A stretch of 32,223 nucleotides of DNA, taken from the NCBI GenBank assembly GCA_000934455.1, contig KN883363.1, positions 136,252-168,474 on the forward strand, in the 5' to 3' direction. The translations under genes were made by a program, and so were the position numbers. The notes beneath the pieces are model-generated. The model saw only the letters and a program-made list of their open reading frames with translations. It ran no database searches and had not been told where the DNA came from. Source of the DNA: Apostichopus parvimensis (Eukaryota; Echinodermata; Holothuroidea; Aspidochirotida; Stichopodidae). Each line of letters begins with the position of its first letter. Positions within the stretch are counted from its first letter, which is position 1. Below, piece after piece: positions 11,801 to 21,122 of the stretch.

Positions 11801-14800
11801 ATGCAAATACAAAATTTTGACTAATTTTTTTTTTGAGGGTCGCAGGATTTCTTCCAGCCAGATGTGGGAAGCTTTTAACTACAGTTTTCATTGCTTGCAG
11901 ATGGCAATCGATGGATGTTATTACCGTAGCATCAAGTCGACAGGACGAGTTATGACATTCACACATGCATTATGAGCATCATTTCTGAGTGGTGGGGATC
12001 TGGTGGGGCTAGGCATAGTCCTCCGTTGTGGGTAATGAAAGATTGCAGATCAAAGTGATCGAGGAAACAAAGATATTCTTACCAGGCCATTCTCTGGATG
12101 GTTCGGGCACATCCACCTCCCCGTCGGGAAAGTAGTCAAAGGCGGGCTTAAACAGTCTCGATGAAACAACAGAGGGCAGTAGTCACACTGTATCAACGGA
12201 TCGACTCTACAACTCCTGTCGGCACACAAATGAGAAGACAAACAAGCAGGTTTGTTAAGTCGTTTTATCGAACGGTTTTCTCTTAACGAGTTCCACAATA
12301 ATTACTTATTGCTTGTTTTATCACATCTATAGGCTCTTGCGCCTGTTGCAGTCAATCAACAGAAATAAACATACATGGGTATGACTCCGAAAGAATTCTG
12401 AATAATATTTTGACTGATGCTGTCACAGTTGACTGAGGTGGTTGCACAAACTCCAACCATGTTATTATGCTAAACGTAGCCATGACAACCATCTCTTTTG
12501 TAACAAGTAAAATCTTGCTGTAAGTAACCAGAGTGGAGACTGTCTGCGTGGTTACTTGCTGACCGATGAAAATTAAAACAAATGTCCTTAGAAAAACATA
12601 TTCCTACTTAAATTTCTCTCCTCTTCAATACCAAGGGTTCCCCATCATTCACCCTTAAGGGGTATCCTCTCCCTCCAATCCTCAATTTCTTTAGTATCTA
12701 CAATATACTGACTTGTTACAGAGAAAGCACATCTTTGCGGGAAGCGGTACCATTCCATTCTCAAGCTCGTGGATATGTTTAAAATTCTTGTTGACGTCTT
12801 CTTTCCTTCTCTTTCTCGTCATTCCTTTGAGAAAGAAAACAAAATGAAGGTAGGTTTAGATTTTGTTTATCTTTAATTAAAATAAACAACCCCTGAGGTG
12901 GCCTCTCAACTGACAAATTTGTAAACTTTCGGTGAAGTCAACATTGCAAACCTGCTTGTCCGATGTAGAGAATGTCAGAGAAAGACAAATAGAGATCACA
13001 CAGAGATGAAAAACACAGAGAGATCACAAACAGAGATCACACAATGAGAACACACAGAAATCCCACACAGAGAAATACCACACAGAGAACATACAGAGAG
13101 ATCACACGCAAAGATCACACACAGAGAACACACACAGAAATCCCACACACACAGAAATCCCACACACAGAAATCACACACAGAGAACACACAGAGAGATC
13201 ACACAGAGAGAACACACACAGAGATCACACACAGTGATCACACACAGATATCGCACACAGAGAACAACACACATAGAGAACAACACACACAGAGAACATC
13301 ACACACAGAGAACACACACCGAGATCACACACTGAGAACAACACAAACAGAGAACAACACAAACAGAGAACATCACACAGAGAGATCACACACCGAAAAC
13401 ACACACAGAGATCACACACAGAGATCACACACAGAGTTCCCACACCTGAGAGATCACACACAGAGGTCACACACAGTGATCACACACAGAGATCAAGAAG
13501 GACCTCAGACGGTTTATATAGCAATTCAAATCTGTCACCACAACATTTTGTGGTTAACTTTGAACTTCAGACTTATGTTACACGTCGTGGAAACCTAACC
13601 TAAGCACAAGATGGTGGGGAAAACGATGCAAACATTTGCACTGACTGAAAGATTGGCTTAGAAAGGGTGGGTAATCATGTTTGATCCACTGTGGGAGTGA
13701 TACTTTATAGGTAACGTTAAAAAATATCTGGTGACTGAACGCAGACCGCTGGATGAAAATAATTCCTCGTGAGGAAGAACAAAGTACCTGGCAATGGAGC
13801 ATGTGTCATGACCTCAGCTGGCAATTGGAATTGTTTAGGGTTCTGGATGGATGCAGCTTTGATGAGCATTAAGAGAGGGTTTCCCTTCGATTGGAGGATC
13901 TCCTCCATATCATCCTCGTCCGGGTCCGTCTTCTCCGGTCTCTCCTGATCTTCTTTCTTTCCAGTTTTAATTTCCTTTTGAGCTTCCCTATGAGGAAGAA
14001 AATTAGTTTGTTCATCAGTTTTGTAAGGAAAGGAAAGCAAAGAGAGGCAGCTGTGGGCAAGGGTTGAAATAAGGATTTGTGGACCAGGAGCCACTTTCTA
14101 AAAAAGCGGCACATTCAGTAGGACCAGGAGCTATTTTCTCACTACCAGGAGCTAAAAAGGAGAAACAAAAGTGTTTTTAAAAGGGAAAACAAAAAAACAA
14201 GTTTATTGTAATACTGAAGCTCCTTTTGAACCCTGTACTCTATGCTATGTATGTATTGTACATGCACTCGATTGATCAGTGATTTATCAAATCGCTAGCA
14301 GTTACTATATAGCACTAGCATGCAATGTAGTTTCAGGCTTTTGTGCAGCGCATGATAAGGCTGATATTTACAGGAGCATGCGGGCGCTTATTTGCCGACA
14401 AAGTAGCGACCGTGCGTTTTGTATTTTCATGTCCAGGGGCGCTATTTTAGTGCTTGTGGGCGCGAATAGCGCCTGGGCGCCCGCTTATTTCAACCCTTGG
14501 CTGTGGGTGAAGAATGGAGCAAAGGGCAATCGTGGCTGAGGAAGGGATGGTGGCCTTTTGACAACAAGGTAACATGAGCCACCGAAATCAAAGGTAACAC
14601 CAATTGGCTGGTTCAATTCTCAAATGATTAAGTTGAAACGACATCTAGGCCTGTGTGCAACCAAATATTTATTTCTCCAGAATAACTCGAACGGTATAGT
14701 GTCATAGTATTGTATGATAGAAAGAAACACATTTATATTGATTGGAAAAAATTGTACACTTACTGTATGTGATTCAACATGGTAATATTTAATCACAAAA

Positions 14801-17800
14801 CATTGATTGTTTAGTGAGGTATAACGATAGGCCTACAATGGACATTGCAAAAGACAAAACCTAACAGTAGAAATGAGTGTTTTTCTTTTCTTTACAAGTA
14901 TGATCATTTTCACACAAGGGCGGAAAAAATATCTTTGAACAGGTTTCTACCCATTGTACTTAAGGAGTAAAGCATAGGATGACTTTAAATATGAGAGAGT
15001 GAATCCTAAATTACTCATTTTGCAAAGGAAAATGAAAGTGCAATATGCCTTCCAGTAGTTTAAAGCATGACAAAGCACTCCAAGGGTACCACCTATCTAC
15101 ACCACTGTATTAAAGATGCTTTTCAAGCTCGTCCCTGGCCATGCCTTGAGAAATCCGTTAAACCTTTGACTTACTTGTAAGCTTGTAGCTGCGCTAATCT
15201 CATACACTGTTTACCGTCTCTTCGTAGCCGGTCGTTGAGCCTCACGGGAGTTTTCCGAGGTTTAAAGTAATCTCCGCTTTGACGTTTGTCCTCTATGCCT
15301 CGGATGTCATCTTTCATAGTGATGGACTTGGGAATGTTCATGGCGGCGACTATTTCTGCATCCGTCTTTTCCATGTGCTTTATGCAGAAAAACAACAATA
15401 ATAATCAATAAATAATAATCAATGAAAGCCTTAAAAAGCCTGAAATTTAAGTTTTTACCACCTTTGCCACTTACAGGGATTAATTTTAAATTTTTGTGTA
15501 CATAGCAGCTTTGCAAGGTTTTTTTTTGGGGGGGTGGGGTTGGGGGGCTTCAAACACACTCAAGTTGCCCTAAGTTCTCTGTTTTTACAAACATTGATAT
15601 ACAGTACAAATCTTTGCATCTGTGTAACAATTAGTGAATTTTGAATAGCATTTTGCTATGGTTTACCAGATAAATTATTCCCTGCCTGGTCTTGTCGACA
15701 CTATAATTTTACCTTTCTGCACAGAATATACCTCTCAAAGTTTAGTACTAATTTCTTAATTATTTTGTGAAACTCTACATTTTGTTCCCCTAGGGATTAT
15801 TATTCTGACATCATTTTCGGTGATCAAAGAAATGAACTTCAAAAGTTTTATCTTTGGAAGGTTGAGCTTGGTTCCCATACTACACACACAAATATATACC
15901 ATTTCATTTCACATTCCATTTCACATAATTTTGAGTTCTATCAATGCCTTGAAGTCAAACACTTACAGTTAGTATTTATCGACACATCCAATAGTAAAAT
16001 ACAATGTACTAATTCCTAAAACATGATGTTATAATACATTTACCACTCACTAGACATTTCTCACAAGTACTAAGTGTTTGATTGTTCTGACGTCAAGGAA
16101 TTTGAATTCTACTATCAAATAAAATTAGTTTGACCCTAGCAGGACCATTGTAATTATCATCAATGTATTAAAGGGTGTGGAGACTCGCGCAAAAAGAAAC
16201 ATCTAATGCCGGTAATCTGACCTAGTTTCGAATGAGGTGTAACAGAAGTGTTAGACACCACCATCGATCCCAGAAAATACGCACACAGCTTGCTACCTTC
16301 GGTAATTAGACACTAGTGTACAGTCAGTACATTCAGCTGCGGTCAATACCCACAGCACAGTGTACAAACGATACAGCAATGGACATCTGAGGTCCAGCTA
16401 AAGATAACAAGGTACCACGTTTCATTACTGTCTGCATTTTGTAGCGACAAGCAGAAAACTTCACTTGCAAGCAACGGAAAGTTAACTTTTTAAGAGCGCG
16501 GCACGCGGTTTGGGACGAGTCTTCAATGCCTTTAAACTACCATACCTGTGGTGCTACGGTGCATTTATGACACACCCAGTCTCCTGTCGGTAGGTCTTCC
16601 TCTTCTAACGGTGGGTCGCTGAAAGGAAAGTGAAAAGGAAAAACAATACATTCTCATGTTAATACCCAATCTCAATACATTCTCATGTTAATACCCAATC
16701 TCTTAATTAAGTACTGCAGCAGCTTGAACAATTTGTATTTAATATTTGTCAAAAGTAGGTACAGTACCCGTTTTACCAGATTTTTTAACTATATCCCGGA
16801 AGAGGTAAAATAAACCATCTACTGTATTGACACAAGCTTGTCAAATCTAATTATCTTTTCAGTTTAAATAAAACTTTATTTTGCTTGGTATTGTCAAAGA
16901 ACAGAAAATTCCCTGTATTAAGTTCCCACCTCAGTATTTTAGAGAGTGGTCAGATGCGGGGGTATCTGCACTCGTCTGTCCGATGGGGACATTAAATGGC
17001 GGTCCCGGGAGCAAGAATGGGAGCGAATTTACACCCGTCTCGTTGTCCTCCGAACACTTATCTAAAAGGGAAGGCTTGAAATAAGCCGGTGTTCATCCAC
17101 GATCTAACTCGGATAGGGTTTCAAAAAAGCTAAGTCTGTACTTAAGGCTTCTAAACTAACTACTCTACTTTGCATACCTGTCCTGATATGAGTAGTGAGT
17201 CACTTCCAAGTTAACAAACCACTGTTTTTCTTTACGACAGATGTACTAATGCTACAGCATTCACGTATATGACCCTCTTCCTCGTGACACAAAATTACTG
17301 CTTTTGAGTGAGATTTGACACAAAAATTATCATTTTTATGAACAAATGTTGATCCATGATTACAATTCCCAATTAAATTAATTTCAAAACAGCACACGAA
17401 AATGGCATTCTCTAATGGCTGCAATGGCTACTGTATACTGTGCATTCAAAAACTCCTTTTATAGTACTTATTAAATGTACAGTACTGTAAATGCCAGGTG
17501 TGGCCGGAAAGCATTAAATACCTCATGGATAAGGGGGATCTAGAAATATTGCTAATGGGAGGCAGCCAGACAAGTATGAGAAGCCATTGATAGCAAACAG
17601 GGACATCCCCTGCTTCAGATTAACACTTTGACATGTTCCATCAATATGTACAGTAAATCCAACAGTGTTGCTATATAAAACAGTATCCAGTTCTTGGCCA
17701 TACCTATCAATATTTTCTATATTTTCTCCTTTAGATCATAGTTCATTCAAATAAAGTGGCAGAGATCCCGTCTTTTACAAGGGAGTGCACAGTATATCAA

Positions 17801-20800
17801 CTGTGAGTCAAACCAGAAAGCCAATTGGCAAAATGAATCCTTGCCAAATTTATATGAAAAATTTCAACAGTAACATTGTACCCAGGATTTTTTTATTCAC
17901 CTGCTGACCATTATTGAGTTGAAACTGATCAGCAAGGCTCTTGCCCTAATCCAGACCTATGTACAGTACGGTACACATTATAATTGACATCAACTGTCAA
18001 GTCCATTCATGTTTAACTATAAAAGCTTGGTCTTTACAAGGTTTTCAGATTTTTCAAATCTTTTGACCTCAAATGACCTTTGACCTACACATAAAATAAC
18101 AACAAAGGAATGAAGTTCGGCCAAGATGTCCTCTATGAGTTTTTATGCTTACAAGGTTTTCATACTTTGATTCTTTGCTGATGTGAAATGACCTTCGACC
18201 TCCACAAATGTCAATGGCATTCTTGTACTCACTAAGGTGGATCAATAAATATATATGAAGTTCATCCAGGCTTTGCTTCCGCAGTTATTATGTTTCCAAT
18301 GTTTTCAGAGTTTCACCTGTTGACCTTGGATGACCCTTGATACCCACCAACTTCAATAGTGATCTCAAACTTGTATGACATTCTTGGAACCAAGCCAAGG
18401 TGTACTTATTGAGTTACCATGTTCCAACAATTACAAATTGAGTACACACACACAATTACCAAATATGTTATTACTGTTCTTAACTTCTTAGATCTGTATT
18501 AATGAATGCCAAATAATTCCTTGGGCTACGTTATCAAAGTTATACACATTACTACCACATGAATTCGTTCGTTTAATACCAAATGAAAAATCCCTGCTTC
18601 TTCTACAACCTTCTTGTCAAAGCACTGTTGAATAAAAAGGATCTACTGTACCAAGCTGTCATATAAAATATAATTCTGGGTAACTAAGGGAAAGTTAATG
18701 AATTTTCAATGGTAAACTCACCAGACCTAGACAAAATGTATACAAATTAAGGAATTTTTACAATTTAAGGGGAAGGGAGGAGGAAGGACAAACCTTTCCA
18801 AATGTTAGAAATGTGTGCAATCAAGCTTCAGCATACTGTTAGATTTGACTCTCTAATTTCCACTGTTAATGTAAGTTTATGTAAATTATTTCTTATTGAA
18901 ACAACAAGTTTGTGAAGGAAAGGATCGGTACAAGTTAGTGCTTATAGCCGCTATGGATTAATCCCCAGTAGTCGCAATTCACTTTGGAAGTTCAATTAAT
19001 CATGCTCAAAACCCAAGTTGCTCGACTTCAAGCTAGTACTACACATAATCTGCTTTTTAAAAATAGCCTAACCTATCAAAAACAACACTACAGCAGTTTG
19101 TCAGCAAATATCGCAAAAGTACAGGTTCTCACAATGCTACACTAGCTCTGTGCTGTGTTAAGAATCGCTGCATCTGCTCCGGTTAGATTCATGCGTTTTG
19201 TCAGTAATACGCTTGTTCTGCAGTGCAACATTCAGTCCTAGCAATGTTTGATCATTGCGCATAATCGCAAACAGGTAATTATTAAATTTTACGATCGCCA
19301 ATGTATTTGTTAATTCTTTAAACATGTTTACAATTACTTCATTCCTGGTCTGGTTCACATTTATTAGATGTCTGATCCAGTGTATAGATTGTGGTGTAGG
19401 TCAATTTCAATGTGCAAAATATGTGCCTGCTATCGCGATAGGCTAGAGCCTAGCCTAGAACGCCCTTCTACAGAAAACTCTTGCATACTAATCATCACAC
19501 CGCTACAAGGTGTTACATCTGTTCATTGTTTTACAAGTTTACTTTTATTAGTGGTAGCAGTTGCAGTAGCCTTGTATATATTCATTCGAAAGTTTTTGAT
19601 TTACTATGAAGGATTTTAAGAACGCTGTAGATTGAAATTGTTCACAGTTTTTGTTTGGTAAAGTTTTAACATGATTTAGATACCACACGTTAAGACACGA
19701 AAGAACAAATAACAGTGGACCATGGAGAAAGATTTGTTTTGACTGTATTTCGGCAATGTAAAAATGCCAGTGATGACATCATAACCGTAACCAAGTAATC
19801 ACGAGAAGAGCTATGCGATTAATCGACTACAAAAGAAAGAGTCCACTATCTCTGATCTCATCACGACAAATCCCTTGAAACCATTTCTAACATAATATGT
19901 AACATGAAAAACAGCAAAGTTAAAAGTACAGACTCCTACCATTGCCACAAGCTCTAAGCAAAAAGGATGTGAGCAGAGTTACACTAAATTACATTCATGT
20001 ATGTTACAAGCCTAAAGCTATATGAGTGAATTGAATATGAAATACTTCAAACTAAACTAAACAAACTGTGGTAATACCACAAACTGACCAAGAAGGTACC
20101 AACAATTCTTGATATTTCTCTGAAATTCTACTTGCTTATAAACTTGCCTATTAACCAGAAAGTGAGCACCTATAGTCGGCTAGGCTAGGTTTACTTACCA
20201 GCATTGGAGGTGAAACGATGCAGGACATCGATCACAGCATATCAGATCCCCTCCCTCATGACAGCTGTCACAACAGTCTCTATTAGTGGTTCTTCCTGTC
20301 CGTCTCGTTTCTCTGTCAATCCGTCTGTATTTTCGAGCTGGTTCATCTGTTTGAGGTGGTGCTATCAAAGCTTGGATTTCCTACAAGATCATTTCCAGAA
20401 AAAGAAGTTACATGCCTGACAGAATTACAGCTGACAGTGATGCCATATTTAATTTTTTAGGCCATGTCTCTATTGTTCCTTAGCTGAGGACTGAGGAATT
20501 GAATGATTTCATTGTGGGTAAAACTTAGATTAGAATCAACTGAGGACTCAATTTCTCTATCTCAAATATGGTAAGGTTTAACATCTGGTTAAACTGACAT
20601 GTGTTTCTTAGAAATGCGGTAAGTACATCCGTTGGAAGTAGCTTGCCTTCGTACTGCGCTGATAAACATGCCATATCATCAGGCGCACCCGCAGAACGTT
20701 ATTCTGAGCTATAGCATAGCCTAACAATTAATGAGCCTAGCCTAACCTGAGTTAACAATTAAAATCGAGAGACGATAGAATGAGAGGAAAGAAAGAGTTC

Positions 20801-21122
20801 GTCAGCCATGATAACTGACGGTTCTGAGAAACTTCTCACTGGAATAAACACCTAATACATTTTTTCACGTAACATAACGATGGATAGTACTTGCAGTCAC
20901 TATTTAAGCAGGAATTGTAAATGAGTTCTGAATCTCGAGGTTCGTAGACTCAGTCCCGGTCCCGAATGTAATAGTAATACGAACTGAAATGACCAGTCAA
21001 GTTCCAAGACGAACTGCTGTCCAACATGACCACTGAATGGTTATTCAATCAACGACGATAATGATACTTACATCCATCAGACCCCCTGATGTATCCAAGT
21101 CGTACTGAACAGTTGTCGTCAT
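5530..21122 (-). CDS. PHF12: PHD finger protein 12 (Pf1), complete 15-exon coding region
   Basis: Nuclear scaffold of a Sin3/HDAC/MRG15 co-repressor complex (family knowledge). Coding exons on the minus strand: 21122-21072, 20380-20199, 16618-16546, 15377-15175, 13987-13788, 12824-12713, 12215-12083, 11417-11259, 10349-10224, 9297-8616, 8234-8103, 7703-7621, 7240-7069, 6313-6231, 5877-5530. All introns are GT...AG and phases agree at every junction, giving 2739 nt and 912 residues; human PHF12 is about 1000. Domains: N-terminal [10 protein letters not shown] signature; PHD1 at 54-97 (C54 C57 C66 C69 H74 C77 C94 C97); Sin3/MRG15 contact segment about 206-237 with FQLP at 223-226; PHD2 at 269-313 (C269 C272 C284 C287 H292 C295 C310 H313); Ser/Thr-rich linker about 414-690; split FHA domain about 743-905. 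The start is the first ATG after an in-frame TAA. Exon calls rest on remembered similarity to human PHF12 plus splice-site reading; no alignment was run. Confidence 0.95.
6231..6313 (-). CDS. PHF12: PHF12 coding exon 14 (FHA core)
   Basis: Encodes [20 protein letters not shown] and then SIFYDE, closely matching human [26 protein letters not shown]. It includes the FHA S..H turn. Donor GAG|GTGAGG. Confidence 0.96.
6460..6780 (+). repeat. Dispersed TGACCT repeat element with hairpin tail
   Basis: Contains caccaa(g/a)tttgaa-like repeats, a cluster of TGACCT half sites (6575-6607), a CA-rich stretch, and a terminal hairpin (GATTCCT at 6742-6748 pairing with AGGAATC at 6762-6768) followed by A-rich sequence. 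Related to 18000-18480. It lies in a PHF12 intron. Confidence 0.6.
6595..6607 (-). promoter_or_regulatory. DR1 nuclear-receptor motif inside a repeat
   Basis: TGACCTTTGACCA, which on the minus strand is TGGTCAAAGGTCA, a near-perfect direct repeat spaced by 1 of the AGGTCA half site. Function is not shown. Confidence 0.4.
7069..7240 (-). CDS. PHF12: PHF12 coding exon 13 (start of FHA)
   Basis: Pro/Thr-rich lead, then [20 protein letters not shown], with KYFSIGN as the first FHA strand (human RTLYIGT). Acceptor aatgcag, donor AAC A|GTGAGT. Confidence 0.9.
7621..7703 (-). CDS. PHF12: PHF12 coding exon 12, with tandem acceptor
   Basis: Encodes [20 protein letters not shown], matching human [20 protein letters not shown]. 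The acceptor reads tttcaagcag, a NAGNAG tandem: use of the first AG (exon from 7703) adds one Ala relative to the second (exon from 7700). Both keep the frame. Confidence 0.92.
7879..7967 (+). repeat. 34-bp tandem repeat, about 2.5 copies
   Basis: AACTTACACACTGTTGTAGT begins a unit that repeats with period 34 and then breaks off in a third copy. In a PHF12 intron, about 140 bp beyond the exon 11 donor in the transcript direction. Confidence 0.8.
8103..8234 (-). CDS. PHF12: PHF12 coding exon 11
   Basis: Ser/Leu-rich linker beginning [18 protein letters not shown], phase 1 in and phase 1 out, acceptor tcataacag, donor GTAG|GTAAGG. Similarity to human is weak; supported by frame, phases and position. 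Confidence 0.78.
8616..9297 (-). CDS. PHF12: PHF12 coding exon 10 (large linker exon)
   Basis: Begins [20 protein letters not shown], matching human WLCSVVALQCSILKHL, then runs 200 residues of low-complexity, Ser/Thr/Lys-rich sequence with little similarity expected between phyla. At 682 nt it is the largest exon. Donor AGC G|GTAAGA. Confidence 0.92.
9298..10223. other. PHF12 intron 9
   Basis: No gene or element recognised. A G-rich run (9672-9705) is the only distinctive feature. Confidence 0.5.
10224..10349 (-). CDS. PHF12: PHF12 coding exon 9
   Basis: Three frames are open here. The chosen one starts after cgacag with [17 protein letters not shown] (human VPDAIKSQYQFPPPLIAP), ends EKEE|GTGGGT in phase 0, and joins directly to the WLKSV exon, as human QQE-WLCSV does. 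Exactly 42 codons. Confidence 0.87.
10628..10990 (-). other. Unrecognised intronic reading frame in PHF12
   Basis: About 110 open codons on the PHF12 strand with protein-like composition, after a plausible acceptor (tgtgtacag near 10974): [12 protein letters not shown], then [20 protein letters not shown], then [18 protein letters not shown]. It ends in TGA with no donor near the end. I do not recognise it; a decayed transposon or retroposed exon is likelier than a PHF12 exon, since exons 8 and 9 already join in phase. Confidence 0.3.
11259..11417 (-). CDS. PHF12: PHF12 coding exon 8
   Basis: Contains [15 protein letters not shown], corresponding to human VSQHVVKVDFLNRIH. Exactly 53 codons, phase 0 at both ends, acceptor cctcgtag, donor CAG|GTAAAG. 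Confidence 0.93.
12083..12215 (-). CDS. PHF12: PHF12 coding exon 7 (PHD2 core)
   Basis: Near-identical to the second PHD finger of human PHF12: [17 protein letters not shown], then GRWMCPNH. It supplies C284, C287, H292, C295, C310 and H313. This is the strongest single identification in the window. Confidence 0.97.
12713..12824 (-). CDS. PHF12: PHF12 coding exon 6
   Basis: Basic MTRKRRKED, matching human SKRRRKEE, then [15 protein letters not shown], giving the first Cys pair (C269, C272) of PHD2. Donor AAC AA|GTCAGT. Confidence 0.93.
12975..13497. repeat. ACACAGAGATC minisatellite
   Basis: About 520 bp of variants of CACACAGAGATCA and CACACAGAGAACA, 11-15 bp units, in a PHF12 intron. Its lack of stops creates long false frames on both strands (THTQ/HTQR-type on plus, Cys-rich on minus). 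Confidence 0.95.
13788..13987 (-). CDS. PHF12: PHF12 coding exon 5 (Sin3/MRG15 contact segment)
   Basis: An acidic stretch (DPDEDDMEE) is followed by [19 protein letters not shown], corresponding to human LLIAAAMERNPTQFQLP. The amphipathic helix plus FxLP motif is the part of Pf1 known to contact Sin3 PAH2 and the MRG15 MRG domain. Confidence 0.94.
14058..14499. mobile_element. Non-autonomous hAT-like MITE, 442 bp
   Basis: Starts CAAGGGTTGAAATAAG and ends with its exact inverse, CTTATTTCAACCCTTG (16-bp terminal inverted repeats). Flanked by a perfect 8-bp duplication GCTGTGGG (14050-14057 and 14500-14507), as expected for the hAT superfamily. No transposase frame. Inside, ACCAGGAGC recurs three times near the left end. 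Lies in the PHF12 intron between exons 4 and 5. Confidence 0.88.
15175..15377 (-). CDS. PHF12: PHF12 coding exon 4
   Basis: Linker between PHD1 and the Sin3/MRG15 contact segment, beginning [16 protein letters not shown] and basic in its second half ([10 protein letters not shown]). Low similarity to human here; the call rests on open frame, matching phases (0 in, 2 out) and a consensus donor ACAA|GTAAGT. Confidence 0.8.
16172..16531 (-). mobile_element. TTAA-flanked MITE, copy A (360 bp)
   Basis: Bounded by TTAA (16168-16171 and 16532-16535). Ends are imperfect inverted repeats (AGGGTGTGGAGACTCG; inverse of the other end AGGCATTGAAGACTCG). Its reverse complement matches 24234-24596 nearly throughout. 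TTAA target sites suggest the piggyBac superfamily. No coding capacity. Confidence 0.88.
16546..16618 (-). CDS. PHF12: PHF12 coding exon 3 (end of PHD1)
   Basis: Completes PHD1 with [19 protein letters not shown] (C94, C97). The acceptor is tttcag and the donor CAG|GTATGG. A TTAA-flanked transposon lies only 10 bp downstream of this donor. Confidence 0.94.
16645..16702 (+). repeat. 29-bp tandem duplication
   Basis: AATACATTCTCATGTTAATA begins a 29-bp unit present twice back to back, about 26 bp upstream of the PHF12 exon 3 acceptor in the transcript direction. Confidence 0.9.
18000..18480 (+). repeat. TGACCT repeat block, three diverged units
   Basis: About three imperfect units of 115-130 bp, each with (a)tgaagttc, a (ta)caaggttttcag-like word and paired TGACCT motifs (18064-18086, 18189-18203, 18320-18341). 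Related to the element at 6460-6780. Confidence 0.65.
18074..18086 (-). promoter_or_regulatory. Perfect DR1 motif inside a repeat
   Basis: TGACCTTTGACCT, on the minus strand AGGTCAAAGGTCA, is the textbook DR1 site of HNF4/RXR-type receptors. A third half site lies at 18064-18069. Occupancy is unknown. Confidence 0.45.
20199..20380 (-). CDS. PHF12: PHF12 coding exon 2 (first half of PHD1)
   Basis: Begins after cttgtag with [13 protein letters not shown], matching the human IQALLAPPKTDE segment, and carries C54, C57, C66, C69, H74 and C77 of PHD finger 1. It ends TG|GTAAGT, splitting codon 78. Confidence 0.95.
21072..21122 (-). CDS. PHF12: PHF12 coding exon 1
   Basis: Encodes the start Met and the conserved [10 protein letters not shown] signature (17 residues, phase 0 end, donor GAT|GTAAGT). 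The frame upstream holds TAA with no other ATG before it, which fixes the start. Confidence 0.93.

Larger units (their letters stand above)
16703..20198. other. PHF12 intron 2, the longest intron
   Basis: The intron runs 20198-16619. It contains the 29-bp duplication, an exon-like GC-richer island near 16939-17055 and the TGACCT repeat at 18000-18480. The other frames (19158-19358 minus, 19368-19619 plus) show no recognisable domain. Confidence 0.5.

Noticed and set aside
13044-13598. 184-codon plus-strand frame rich in His, Thr, Gln and Arg
   Set aside because: It is the translation of the ACACAGAGATC minisatellite, which is open in several frames on both strands, and lies in a PHF12 intron.
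20204-20419. 71-codon plus-strand frame
   Set aside because: Antisense shadow of PHF12 exon 2; the PHD1 Cys/His pattern is on the minus strand.
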